A stretch of DNA of 39,682 nt. It comes from Isotricha intestinalis (Eukaryota; Ciliophora; Litostomatea; Vestibuliferida; Isotrichidae). The notes below the pieces were generated by a model. The model was not told where the DNA came from. It saw only the letters and a program-made list of their open reading frames with translations, and did not search any database. A program made the translations under genes and the position numbers. Positions 28,076-38,227 of the stretch are shown here, piece after piece. Positions within the stretch are counted from its first letter, which is position 1, and every line of letters begins with the position of its first letter. Where the stretch lies: NCBI GenBank assembly GCA_023807065.1, contig JAJJLU010000467.1, forward strand, positions 1 to 39,682, read 5' to 3'.

Positions 28076-29365
28076 CTATAATCCCTTTTGATTTTCCATT
28101 TTATTTTCGTTTTCAGAAGAAGACATTTTTCCTCTCATAGGCATTCCTCTTCCTAATAATTGCATAACTTGTCCCCTTCCTCTTAATGTTGGAACAGATC
28201 CTCTTCCTCTTAAAGGAATATTTGAACTTGAATTTGGTCTTACTATATTGGTATTATTGTTTTCGTTTATATTTTTATTATTTACATTTGAATTCACATT
28301 CATTTTGTTTTGATTTATTTGATTATTATTAAATGGATTATTTCTTATAATGTTATTGTTATTATTTAAGTTGTTATTATTTATTGGTTGATTTACAAAA
28401 CGTGGAGTTTGATAAAAGTTATTTTGTGTTTTATTTTCATTTTTAAAATTATTATTAGTATTATGATTAAAATTATTATTTTTATTCAAATTATTATTAT
28501 TATTTCCCCAATTAAAATTATTATTATTGTTTTTATTCGTATAATTAATTCCTTTAAATTCTCTATAATCTTCATCTTCTTTCCTTTCATTATTAAATTT
28601 CATAACATTATGTCTATTAAATGTCCTCCTTCCTCTTTCTCTGTTTTGTTCGCTAAAATTATTATTATTATTAAAATTATTATAATTATTATTTTTAAAT
28701 CCACCTCTATATCCTCTTCCTCTATTCCCTCTATTATAAAAATTACCTCTTCCTCTAAATCCAGGTCTAAAACCTCTTTTATTTCCTCTATTAATAATTC
28801 TAACTCTTCCTCTTCCTCTTCCTCTTCCCCTTCTATTATTATTATAATTATTATCTATATTATTATTATAATTATTATTATTATAATTATTATTGTTATA
28901 ATTATTATTATTATAATTATTTCCTCTAATACTCCTAAAATCAGGTGGATTTTTTGGATCTATAAAATTAAATTCTAATTCTTCAATTTTTTTAGGAGGA
29001 ATAAAACCTTCATTTGGATTTTTTTCTTTCAAAGTTAAAATTGAATCCATACAAGGTAATTTTATTTCTTTATTTGGGTCTTTATTATTTATATATGATG
29101 TTGAATAAGTTACTTGTTTGACATATAACCCTAAGATTTTCCTTTGTAATATATCTATTATTGATATTAATTTTGGTGTTCCTTTTCCTCTTGATTTTAA
29201 TGTAACTGAAGGATATTTTTTATATATGAGAAAAAAGATTATTTTATCTATTAGATTTTTTATTTGAAATCCTTTTAAATCACTTCTAACTCCTATTTCA
29301 TTATATTTTAATTTTGGAATTGGTTCTATTGGTCTTAAAGTAGGAGCGTTTTGGTAATCATTCAT
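28076..29365 (-). CDS. Alba-domain RNA-binding protein with RGG tail
   Basis: The 429-residue protein begins with an Alba domain (about residues 25-95): IGVRSDLKGFQIKNLIDKII, then the basic turn KSRGKGTPKLISIIDILQRK and a final VKQVTYSTSYI strand. Two Arg-Gly-rich blocks (about 175-240 and the last 50 residues, with RGRGSVPTLRGRG) are separated by long Asn-rich tracts. The Alba-plus-RGG architecture is shared with RNA-binding Alba proteins of plants and protists, which act in translation control, stress granules or RNase P/MRP-related roles. RNA rather than DNA binding is the likelier function. The Asn runs are (AAT)n-type codon expansions that also produce an antisense open frame. The stop is TAG. 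Confidence 0.87.
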   Translation of the reverse strand: MNDYQNAPTLRPIEPIPKLKYNEIGVRSDLKGFQIKNLIDKIIFFLIYKKYPSVTLKSRGKGTPKLISIIDILQRKILGLYVKQVTYSTSYINNKDPNKEIKLPCMDSILTLKEKNPNEGFIPPKKIEELEFNFIDPKNPPDFRSIRGNNYNNNNYNNNNYNNNNYNNNIDNNYNNNRRGRGRGRGRVRIINRGNKRGFRPGFRGRGNFYNRGNRGRGYRGGFKNNNYNNFNNNNNFSEQNRERGRRTFNRHNVMKFNNERKEDEDYREFKGINYTNKNNNNNFNWGNNNNNLNKNNNFNHNTNNNFKNENKTQNNFYQTPRFVNQPINNNNLNNNNNIIRNNPFNNNQINQNKMNVNSNVNNKNINENNNTNIVRPNSSSNIPLRGRGSVPTLRGRGQVMQLLGRGMPMRGKMSSSENENKMENQKGL

Positions 29366-29486
29366 ATCTTTATATAATTTTTTTTTATTAATTATTTAAA
29401 AAGTGTTAATTTTTAATTAAAAATTTTTTAGGTTTAAAATTAAATATCAAAAAATTTAATATTATATACTATATAATTAATAGCAT

Positions 29487-31982
29487 TTATATATTAATAA
29501 TATTTGAACTTTTTTTGTTTCTTAATTTTCTTTTTTTATTTTTTACAGTATTCCAAAACCATTTAAATAAATATCTTCCTTTTATAAAAAATAATTCTCC
29601 CATAAACGCAGATTTAACATAAACATTATCAGTAAATAAACATTTCATCATAATTTTAATAATATCATAAAATTTAGGTTTATTATTCTTTTTAATCGCA
29701 AATTTCCAAAATTTAAAATAATGACTTAATTGATTATATTTAACTAATCTTTTAATTTTACTGTTTTTATCTTCATTTAATAAATATTCAGCAAAATTTT
29801 TATGTTCAATTTCACTATTATTTTCACTATTAAAATTATCATTTCTGTGAAAATTTTTAGGAATAAGATTAAATTTATATCCTGTAACATTATCATAAAC
29901 TTTTTTATAAACTTTAATTTTTTTATAATTTTTTTGAGAACCAACAGAATTATTTTTTGATTTACTTCTATCAACAAAATGTAAAGTTCTTTTTCTAATT
30001 CTTTCTTTTCTTTCTAATTCTTTTTTTATTTTACTTATTGATCTTGAAGCAGAACGAATTTTATTTTTAAATATTTTTCTTTGTTTAGGAATATTTTCTA
30101 ATTTCAATTCTTTAATTGATTTTCTTTTTTTATCAAAGGAATAATTTAAACTTAAATTTGAATTGAACATATTATTATCCATATCATAAAATGAATCACT
30201 ATGAAAAGATAAATCAAATATATTTCTTTCTAATTCAAAATTTTCTTCTTTTGTTATTGTTAACTTATTTAATTTTTCTTTTTTTAATTTTTCATTATCA
30301 GTTAATTTAAGTACATTATAATTGTATTTATTAAAATATTTTCTTAAAATTTTATTTTCTTCTCTTTTAAAATTATCTTTTAGTTTTTGTTCTTGTTTAT
30401 TTAATAAAGAAATATTTTTTAATTTATTCATAAATACTTGACAGTTTTGCTTATAAATATAATCTAATAATAAGTTTTTAATTGCAAAAGGTAATTGAAC
30501 CCATGAATAAGGATTTTTTTTAATTCCTTGAATTTCAATATTGTTTACTCTTTTTTTCATTTGTAATTTTTTTTTTATTGCTTCATACATAAAATCTCCA
30601 TCCTCAGGAAAATCCATTTCAATTTCTTTAAAAGAAGAAATTTTAGAAGGTTTATATTGTATATTATTTACTTTTTTTCTAATATATAGAAAACCAAAAT
30701 TTTTTCCTTGTTTTTTAATTTTATTTAGATTTTCTTCTGCATTTTCATATAATTTCTTATAATTTAAATTTTCACTTAATTCATTAATTGATTTTCTATT
30801 TGTTTTTTTTATTCCTTTAAAACATAATGAATTTTGTTCTGAATATTTTAAATTTCTAAAACTTGAAGGATAATCATCAAAATCATTTTTGGAAATGTCA
30901 AAATTTTTAACTAATAAATTTTCTTTTAAAGATTTAAGAGATTCATGGGCTGAATTTGTAGGAAGAAAAAAATTACTTATTTGATTTAAAGATGCTACTG
31001 AATCTTCTTTTCTTTTTTGTTTCACTATTGGCTTATGATAGTTTAAATTTCTTTTTATTGATTTTAATTGAAGATATTGTCTTTGGATTTTTAATTTATT
31101 TAATAAATATCGTTTTTCTTTTAAAATCAAATTATAAATTATTTGAATAAATTCCTCAATTTTTAAATAATTATAATATTCACTTTCTTCTTCTTTATTA
31201 TCTTCTTTTTTATTATTCTTATGTTCTCTAAAATAATTTTGAATAAATGGGTTTTTTTCTTCTTCTTTAACATATTCTCTTTCTCCGTATTTTTTTTTTA
31301 TTTGATTTAAAGTTAAATTAACGACTCCTCCTTTATTTAAATTAATAGGAATAATTTTTATTTCAGGAACATTAGACTTATTCTCTTCATTAAACTTTGC
31401 TTTTTTTCTTTCTTTTTCAGTCGCAACATCAATAGATTTACTTTTATATTCTATTTTCAATAATTTGGATTTATTAAAAGTATTTCCATTGTATATTTCA
31501 TTATTTATAATATTATATCCATTTTTATTTCTTTTTCTTATTAAATCTGGGCTTTTTATTAAATAATTACTTATCGAATTTTTTTTTGGAATTTTATTTT
31601 GAGTAACTTTTATTTTCTTTATATAAGATGAAGAAACTTCTCCAACTAATTTTGTAATAGAAGAATCATTTGTTGAATAATTATTATTGTTATATTTTTT
31701 TTCTTCATATTTATTCTTTTTTTTCACTTTAATTGGACTATTATATGTATAATTTGAATAATTACTATCATTAGTTTGATCATTTAAATTTGATATAAAA
31801 GTATTTCTAATTAAAGATGAATTTTCATCTTGATAGTCTAAAACTTTTGGTCCTTTTGTATATATATAATTAATAAGTTCACCATCATATTTCTTTATTT
31901 TTATAATTTGAGGAGATTGATTTCGATTAAAAGAATTATCTATATTTGTAGTTCTAATTGGACTTCTATTGGTCGTAAACAT
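29487..31982 (-). CDS. Large basic protein, function unknown
   Basis: The 831-residue protein is rich in Lys, Asn, Ser and Ile with no signal peptide or clear membrane span. N-terminal SPIRTTN and SPQIIKIKKYDG motifs repeat an S-P pattern that could be phosphorylated. A basic Arg/Ser-rich stretch (KNKIRSASRSISKIKKELER and onward, about 635-675) and a Trp/Phe-containing C-terminus (LSHYFKFWKFAIKKNNKPKF, then GRYLFKWFWNTVKNKKR) resemble repeats in ciliate cytoskeletal or SFI1-like proteins, but no family can be named. The 2.5-kb uninterrupted frame in AT-rich DNA makes the gene real. It lies head-to-head with the eIF4E gene (240 bp apart). Confidence 0.8.
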   Translation of the reverse strand: MFTTNRSPIRTTNIDNSFNRNQSPQIIKIKKYDGELINYIYTKGPKVLDYQDENSSLIRNTFISNLNDQTNDSNYSNYTYNSPIKVKKKNKYEEKKYNNNNYSTNDSSITKLVGEVSSSYIKKIKVTQNKIPKKNSISNYLIKSPDLIRKRNKNGYNIINNEIYNGNTFNKSKLLKIEYKSKSIDVATEKERKKAKFNEENKSNVPEIKIIPINLNKGGVVNLTLNQIKKKYGEREYVKEEEKNPFIQNYFREHKNNKKEDNKEEESEYYNYLKIEEFIQIIYNLILKEKRYLLNKLKIQRQYLQLKSIKRNLNYHKPIVKQKRKEDSVASLNQISNFFLPTNSAHESLKSLKENLLVKNFDISKNDFDDYPSSFRNLKYSEQNSLCFKGIKKTNRKSINELSENLNYKKLYENAEENLNKIKKQGKNFGFLYIRKKVNNIQYKPSKISSFKEIEMDFPEDGDFMYEAIKKKLQMKKRVNNIEIQGIKKNPYSWVQLPFAIKNLLLDYIYKQNCQVFMNKLKNISLLNKQEQKLKDNFKREENKILRKYFNKYNYNVLKLTDNEKLKKEKLNKLTITKEENFELERNIFDLSFHSDSFYDMDNNMFNSNLSLNYSFDKKRKSIKELKLENIPKQRKIFKNKIRSASRSISKIKKELERKERIRKRTLHFVDRSKSKNNSVGSQKNYKKIKVYKKVYDNVTGYKFNLIPKNFHRNDNFNSENNSEIEHKNFAEYLLNEDKNSKIKRLVKYNQLSHYFKFWKFAIKKNNKPKFYDIIKIMMKCLFTDNVYVKSAFMGELFFIKGRYLFKWFWNTVKNKKRKLRNKKSSNIINI

Positions 31983-32223
31983 TTAAATTTTTTTATTTAA
32001 ATTTATACTTTAATATGAAATATTTATAAAGATTATAAAATATAATTAATTAAAAAGGATTTAAAATAAAATAATAATTTATTTGAAAGAGTATTAAAAT
32101 TTTTTTTTTTAAAATACATTTTGTTTTATTTTATAAATTGAATACTTTTAAAAGACAATAATTATTAAAATAAAAAATAATTTAAAAAAATAATATCAAA
32201 AAAAAAAACCTTAATAGTTTCAA

Positions 32224-32817
32224 ATGGTTGAAAGTAAATTAAACTTACCAGAAAAATTTTCTTTTTATTACAGAATATCAGATAATTCATTATTAGGAAA
32301 TATGGGAAATTTACAATATGAAAGTACAGTAAAAAAAATAGCAGATTTTGACACTGTAGAAGATTTTTGGAAAATATTTCAACATATGAAAAAACCAGAG
32401 CATCTTAAAAATGGGATTGAATTTCAATTATTTAAATATAACATTAAACCTTTATGGGAAGATGAATCTAATAAAAAAGGAGGTAGAATTTCAATTAAAT
32501 TAAAAAAAGAAAATTCTTCTTTAGTTTGGGAAGAATTTATTTTATTATTAATTGGTGGAAATTTCCCTGATAAAATTAAAGAAGAAATTAATGGGGTTTT
32601 AATTAGTATTAGAAGAGATTTTAATTTTTTACAAATCTGGTTTAAAACTTTTGAAAACAATAATATTAATGATATTAATCAATGTTTAAGAGAATTATTA
32701 CAAATTCCAAATGAAGTTGAATTAGATGTTAAACCTTTTGCAAATAATAAAAATGAAGGTGGATATTATAAAAAAAATTATAATAATTATTATAAAGGTG
32801 GAAGATATTATAAATAA
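32224..32817 (+). CDS. eIF4E-family cap-binding protein, class II-like
   Basis: The 197-residue protein is an eIF4E homologue: ADFDTVEDFWKIFQHM (W49 = human W73), KPLWEDESNKKGGRISIKL (W78-E79 = human W102-E103, the m7G-stacking Trp and its Glu), VWEEFILLLIGGNF, and SIRRDFNFLQIWF (R130 and W139 = human R157 and W166). The second stacking Trp (human W56) is Tyr (Y32), and the W43/W46 region is Phe/Tyr (KFSFYYRI). This pattern marks class II eIF4E (4EHP/eIF4E2), often translational repressors. The human K162 position is Phe. A Gly/Tyr/Lys-rich tail (EGGYYKKNYNNYYKGGRYYK) is unusual. Residue alignment to human eIF4E was done by eye. Confidence 0.88.
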   Translation: MVESKLNLPEKFSFYYRISDNSLLGNMGNLQYESTVKKIADFDTVEDFWKIFQHMKKPEHLKNGIEFQLFKYNIKPLWEDESNKKGGRISIKLKKENSSLVWEEFILLLIGGNFPDKIKEEINGVLISIRRDFNFLQIWFKTFENNNINDINQCLRELLQIPNEVELDVKPFANNKNEGGYYKKNYNNYYKGGRYYK

Positions 32818-33025
32818 TATAATAACTTTATTATTTAAACTTATTAAATAAACATAATTTAAAAATAGAAAATATTAAAATTGCATATATTTAATTTATA
32901 GATATTAGTACTCTTATAATAGAAGAGAAAAAATAGATTAAAATATTATTTAACTAAGATACAAATTACATATTATTTTATACTATATATATATAATTTG
33001 AAAAATGATAAAAATAAAATAATAT

Positions 33026-35815
33026 TCAAATGATAGATAAAGCACTATCTAAACATTCCCAAGGTGTAGCACCTAATTTATTTATAGCTTTTTCATCAGC
33101 ACCTCTTCTAATTAATATATCAGCTATTTCATAATTATGAAAAGTTAAAGCATAATGTAAAGGAGTATTATTTTTATTATTTTGTGTATTTGGTGAAGCT
33201 CCTACATTTAATAAATAATCTACTATTTGAAAACTATTTGATTGAACTGCTAAATTTAATAATGAATTTCCATCTTTATCTTTTGTTTCTGGTTCTATTT
33301 TATATTGTTCATAAATTTCCTTAAATCTTGCATAATTTTTATCTTTCACATAAAATAATATTTTATCATATTGAGTATTTAAAGATTCTATTAATTTTTG
33401 CTTTAATTCATTAACTTCAAAAATCATTTGATTTTTACTTTCAAATTTTCCTCCTGTTATTTTTCTTTCTTGAATTTTCCTTTGTAAAGATGTATATGTC
33501 GATTTTAAATTATGTATATTTTGAATACTATATTTAATTATATAATATTATATTTACTTTGATAATGTTGAACGACGACATCCTCTTTTTATTTTCCTTG
33601 TATAAAAAGAATTTTTTGATAAAGCATTTCTTAATAAAAATTTTTCATTTTTATAATTTAGAATTGTATCTTGTATAAGGGAATTAGTTGAGATTTTTTT
33701 GAAAATATTTAATTTTTTATTTTTTTTTTGTTTATTGTATGAATCATTATCAATTTTTAATTTAACTTTTTCAATTTTAACTGCAAAAATAGAAGGAATA
33801 ATATTATATTCATAATCGATTTGATAAAAATGAATAATGAAAATTGCATTTTCACGTGGAAGTTCATTAATTTCTGGAATTGAATGTTTTTTGAATACTA
33901 AAATAATACTACTTCCTTTATTTTTTAAAACTGAAGATCTTCTTAAATTTAATGTTTTCTGGGAAAAATTGTCAAATAAATTACCAAAGTTATTTCCATT
34001 TAAGTTTTTAAGATAATGTTCTTTAAATATTAATCTACTTAAATCTACTGATAAGTAATTATATAATAAATGAGAATTGGAAAATGATAAATTAAAAAAG
34101 TTTTTTGAAATTTTTTGTTTTTTGAATTCTTTATAAACCTTATTTTGAAAATGGATTGAATGCTTTTTTAATGTTTTATCTTTTTTTAATTGTTTTATAT
34201 ATTCTGTTTTTGAATTTAATTTTATATTCATATGTTTATAAATTTCTTTTATTTCCTCATTGAATTTATTCTTTAAATTTTCTAAATAATTAGATAATAA
34301 ATTATTTTTATAGTAAAATTTATTTCCATTTATAATTTGACAATTTTCTTTAATTTCTTCTTCAAAACTATATAATTTATTTTCATGTTTATGTATTTTT
34401 TTCTCAGAAACATGTTTTAATTGGAATACATCTTTGTTTCTTTTTTCAAGATGTAAATCTTTTTGTAAAACCAATTTTTCTGATTCATAATCTTCACTTT
34501 CACTCGTTTTTTTCCATGATTCTTTTTTACAAAAAAAATCATTTTCACAGAATGAATTAATAACTTGTTTTGAAGAAATGTCAAAAGAGGATTTTCTTGT
34601 ATGCTTTTTACCATCTTTTTCTTCTGTTTTACTATTTGTTTTTTTAGGATTAATTGAAATTGATTTTTTAAAAGTTTTCTCAGGTTTTAAATGAAATATA
34701 TTTGTATTTGATTTTTCAGAAATTTTGGATAACTCTCTTAAATATGTTGTCATTCTTTTTTTAAAAATTTTCTTTGTTTTATTTTTTGATTTTATTCTTT
34801 TAAAATTAGGAATATAACCATTATATTTAATTTCTGAATTTGAATTTGATAAATCATTTTCACTAGATTTTTCTACATTAAAAGTAACATTTTTATTAAA
34901 TATTTTATTAAATTTTTTTTTTTCTTTTGTTTCTGCAGAAAAATTTTTGGGAATTGTATTAAAATTAGTGTTTAATCTTAAATAATTTCTTCTTTCAGTT
35001 TTTGAATGAGTATAATCAAGTGTATTTCTTCTTCCAATTAATGATATTGTACTTTTGTTTTTTATAGACTCATCTGTTTTTGTTAAAGTATTTAAATTTT
35101 CATCTGTACTTAAAATTCTAATTGGTTCATTATTAGTTAAATTTCTGGAATGATAATATCTTTTATATTGTTGAATTGGTCTTTCTGTTAAAAAAGGAAG
35201 ATTTGTACTTGACTTTAATATAGGAAAATTTTTTTTTTCTTTTTGAATTTCTTGAGTGTTTAATCTATTATAATGCTCTTTAAATTTCTCATTTTCTAAA
35301 TTTAATGAAGTTCTTTGTTTTATTTCTTTTCTATTTACAATTCCTAATAATTTATTACTATATTGTAAATTATTTGTGTCATTTATTTCTAAATGTCTTG
35401 AATAATGGTTATCTATTAATTTAGTCATCCCTGAAGAATTAAATGTACTTGAATTAGAAATGTCATTTTCATAACTATAAGTGTTATAAGCTATATTATT
35501 ATGAAAATTATTCAAAATATTATTTGATTCATATCTTGATATCTTATTCTTAGTTTTTTTTCTTTCTTCTGTGTTATTATTGGAAATTAATGAATAAGAT
35601 TTCCCCTGTTTTGGAGTTAAATTTTTAGAATTATTATTTTCAATATCTGAATTATAATTTCTATTTTTATTAAATTGAATATATGAAGCATATCCTCCTT
35701 TTGGTTTATTAAAACTGTCATTTTTAATATAATTTTTTACATCTTTTGTATTTTTAAAACTCGTTTCATTCCTAAATAAAATAAGTTATATAATTTACAA
35801 TCTTTTATTATCCAT
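33026..35815 (-). CDS. Three-exon protein ending in ankyrin repeats
   Basis: Three open stretches join into one 910-residue frame: exon 1 35815-35799 (only 17 nt, MDNKR plus two bases), exon 2 35771-33558, exon 3 33527-33026. Both introns are tiny (27 and 30 nt) and both junctions keep frame (AGATT|G = RL; TCAAA|T = SN). The first ~750 residues are basic, Ser/Asn/Lys-rich and unrecognised, with segments such as YLSVDLSRLIFKEHYLKNL. The last ~80 residues (about 831-905) hold two clear ankyrin repeats (DGNSLLNLAVQSNSFQIVDY and NTPLHYALTFHNYEIADILI) and part of a third. Ankyrin repeats mediate protein contacts. Taken separately, the exons would look like a 653-residue protein and a 133-residue ankyrin protein. 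Confidence 0.85.
33528..33557 (-). other. Intron 2 of the ankyrin gene (30 nt)
   Basis: Begins GTAAATATAA and ends AAATATAG on the minus strand, in phase 2. The in-frame TAA that would end the long upstream frame overlaps the donor itself. Splicing continues the reading as STLSNIQNIHNLKST and into the ankyrin repeats. Confidence 0.88.
35772..35798 (-). other. Intron 1 of the ankyrin gene (27 nt)
   Basis: Begins GTAAATTATA and ends TTTATTTAG on the minus strand, in phase 2. It follows a 17-nt first coding exon starting ATGGATAAT. Splicing gives MDNKRLNETSFKNTK and removes the upstream stop, so the gene gains an ATG and about 100 N-terminal residues. Confidence 0.85.
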
Positions 35816-37494
35816 AATTACGATTTTTTCTTTAAAATTATAATTAATATAAATTTAGAATTATAAGATTTTTGTTTTTTTAAATAAAAAATGTCTGAGA
35901 ATAAAGAACATATTTAAAAAAATATTATATTTAAAGCATTTCAAAATTCTTTAGAAATTTAGAAAAAAGGACAATAGACCAATAGACCAAATGAATAATT
36001 TAATTAATACATCTTCAATTACTTGAGAAAAATATAAAATTGAAAAAAAAGTAAATTTATCAAAAGAGAAAAAATTAAGAAAAAAATCATCAATTAAAAA
36101 GTCAATAAGAAGTGAAACATAAAATAATATTCATTCAAAAAATAAAAGAATATAAAATCAAATCTCATAAATCATATATTTCAAAGAGTAAAACATCATC
36201 ACCTAATATATAAAATAAGTCTTTTTAAAACACTTAGAATTTTTTCCCTTCAAAAATCAAAATAGAAATAGTAAGTTAACATTAATGAATTCAAATATAC
36301 ATTATTTAATTAAAAAACAAATTTAAATTTTAATAATAATATGAATCCTTTTAGTCAGATTAAATATTATAAAAAAGCGAAATTAAATCATATTTATTTG
36401 ATATTCTAAACAAATCAAAAATGTTGAAAATTCAATAATTTGTTCTGAAAATATTATGTATAAAAATGTATTTCTTAACATATGAATGATTTAATAAAAA
36501 ACAATTAATCTAATAAAAAATATTTTAATATTAAACCTTATTTAGAAAAATTTGTGATTGCAAAGAATATATAGAAATGAATCTAACAAAAAATTGTGAT
36601 TCAAACAAATATAAATTATTTAAATGGTAAAAGAAATAAAAAAGAAGAATTTGAAAAAGATATTCCTGAATTTCATTTTTCATGAGGTAAATAAAAGCAA
36701 TTAATTTATTAGATGTTCTTTTATATTTTAGAGTTTTTTGTTTTGAAAAATTATCGGAGAAATGATAAAAATAATGTTATTAATTTATGGAGTTTTTTTC
36801 AATTATTTAAATGGAAAATTTGAAGATGATAATATATTTTGAATAAATTTTTTGGTTTCTTAATGAAAGCAACAATGAAATAGGGAAATTTTGATAAAAA
36901 AAATTTGAAAAATTAATCAAAAAGTAAAAAATATTATTTTTAATTATTTTTAAAAAATGTGTATGACAACTGTATTTAATACTTTTTATATAAAAGCAAT
37001 ACTTGAATATATTGGAGTTATATATGATAAGAGTAGAGAAAGAAAATAAAAGTTGATAATAAAAAATTTCATGAAAGTCTAACCACAATTCAAATAATAT
37101 TAATAATAATATTGATAAAAATATTAAAAATCATTGTACAAGTGAAAACATTAAAATAAATTTTAACAATGTGGAAAAAAATGAAAATAAGGATTATAAA
37201 ACAGAAGTTTATAAGAGTAAAATTAATAATGTTTATGAAAAAAAAAGACATTTCAATCTCAACAATTCGACTTTCATTATCTAAAAATAATAATAAATAA
37301 TAAATATATATAATTTATAAATATTATTTATTTATTTTATTACAAAAAAAATTGAGAAAATAAATTAATTTGAATAAAATTATTTCTTTAAAAATATATA
37401 AGAAAAAAATAACCTTAAAAAAAAAGAAAATTTTTAGGAAAAAAATATTTTCAAAAATTTGTATCAATAAATTATCCAATCAAAATTCAAAAAA
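35816..37494. other. Long intergenic region with possible worn coding DNA
   Basis: This 1.7 kb lies between the divergent ankyrin and HMG-box genes. The plus strand shows several short coding-like pieces in different frames (35891 onward, MSENKEHI then stop; 36080-36260; 36620-36680; and 37074-37284, about 70 open codons with NNINNNIDKNIKNHC). They are broken by many TAA codons and frame changes. In DNA this AT-rich such pieces are also expected by chance. No family is recognised and no intact gene is present. Confidence 0.35.
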
Positions 37495-37902
37495 ATGAAT
37501 TTTAATCCATATCTCAGAAAATATCGATATATAATGAGAAAAGGAAAAATAATAATAAATAAAAGAAGAGTAATGGGAAAAGGATCAAAGAAAAATAAGA
37601 AAGATAAAGATGCTCCAAAAAAAGCAATTTCAGCATATTTCTTTTATATAAAAGAAAGAAGAGATTCAATAACTAAAGAACAACCAAATTTAAATAATAA
37701 AGAAATAGTAAAAAAAATGAGTGAAGAATGGAATGTTTTAAGTGATGATAAAAAGAAACCTTATGTTCAAAAAGCTTTAGAAGATAAAAAAAGATATGAA
37801 AAAGAAAAAGCAGATTATGATAAAAAGAAAAAAGATGAAAAACCTAGTAAAAAAACCACTAAAAAAGGGAAAAAAGAATCTGATAATGATGAGGAAGAAT
37901 AA
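37495..37902 (+). CDS. HMG-box protein (HMGB-like)
   Basis: A single HMG box is present: KDAPKKAISAYFFYIKERRD, then NNKEIVKKMSEEWNVLSDDK and KKPYVQKALEDKKRYEKEKADY, with the conserved Pro, aromatic F-F-Y, W (EEW) and Y-x2-KA-D/E-K-RY pattern. A Lys-rich and then acidic tail (ESDNDEEE) follows, as in HMGB/NHP6 chromatin proteins that bend DNA. The frame is 135 codons from ATG 37495. The in-frame ATG at 37573 (MGKGSKKNKKDKDAPKK, 109 residues) is the more typical HMGB start, since the preceding 26 residues are unlike any HMGB N-terminus. Two further frame-compatible options cannot be separated without transcript data. The stop is TAA. Confidence 0.9.
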   Translation: MNFNPYLRKYRYIMRKGKIIINKRRVMGKGSKKNKKDKDAPKKAISAYFFYIKERRDSITKEQPNLNNKEIVKKMSEEWNVLSDDKKKPYVQKALEDKKRYEKEKADYDKKKKDEKPSKKTTKKGKKESDNDEEE

Positions 37903-38227
37903 ATAATTTAAAAATTAAATATTTAATATATGTTAGATTAAATTTTTTTATTTTTTTAGAATCTTTTTTTATGTTTCTAAACTTTTCATTTTTTAATTTT
38001 TTTTCTTTTAATTTTATCTGGTTTTTTTCTTTTGTTTTATTTTTTTGATTTTTTATATCAGTTTTAATTATATTATATTTATATGATATTTTCATATTTA
38101 ATTAATTTTATTTTAATTAAAAATGAGTAAAACAAAAGAATTTAAATTATGAATTTATTTTAAAAATTTCAAAAACATTAATTAAATCTTTCAATATAAT
38201 TAATTATAAAAATATATTATATAAAAA
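37903..38227. other. Intergenic region between HMG-box and SF-assemblin
   Basis: This 325-bp gap between two plus-strand genes is AT-rich, with T-rich tracts. It has no open frame or hairpin worth noting and presumably carries the HMG-box 3' end and the SF-assemblin promoter. Confidence 0.4.

Noticed and set aside
28830..28925. Regularly spaced AT repeats resembling a short tandem array or CRISPR
   Set aside because: They are in-frame Asn/Tyr codon repeats inside the Alba gene, with no spacers.
28388..28978. 196-codon plus-strand frame rich in Ile and Ser
   Set aside because: It is the reverse complement of the Asn and Arg-Gly repeats of the Alba protein; Asn codons read backwards give Ile.
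36807..37088. 93-codon minus-strand frame
   Set aside because: Low-complexity Phe/Ile/Tyr composition without motif; overlaps equally weak plus-strand coding-like pieces.
10440..37290. Intergenic stretches that read as long proteins if TAA and TAG are taken as Gln
   Set aside because: In DNA of about 82% A+T, TAA is expected in about 7% of random codons and TGA in under 2%, so long frames lacking TGA arise by chance. TAA density in these stretches is close to that expectation. Only the CPAP fragment has recognisable homology.
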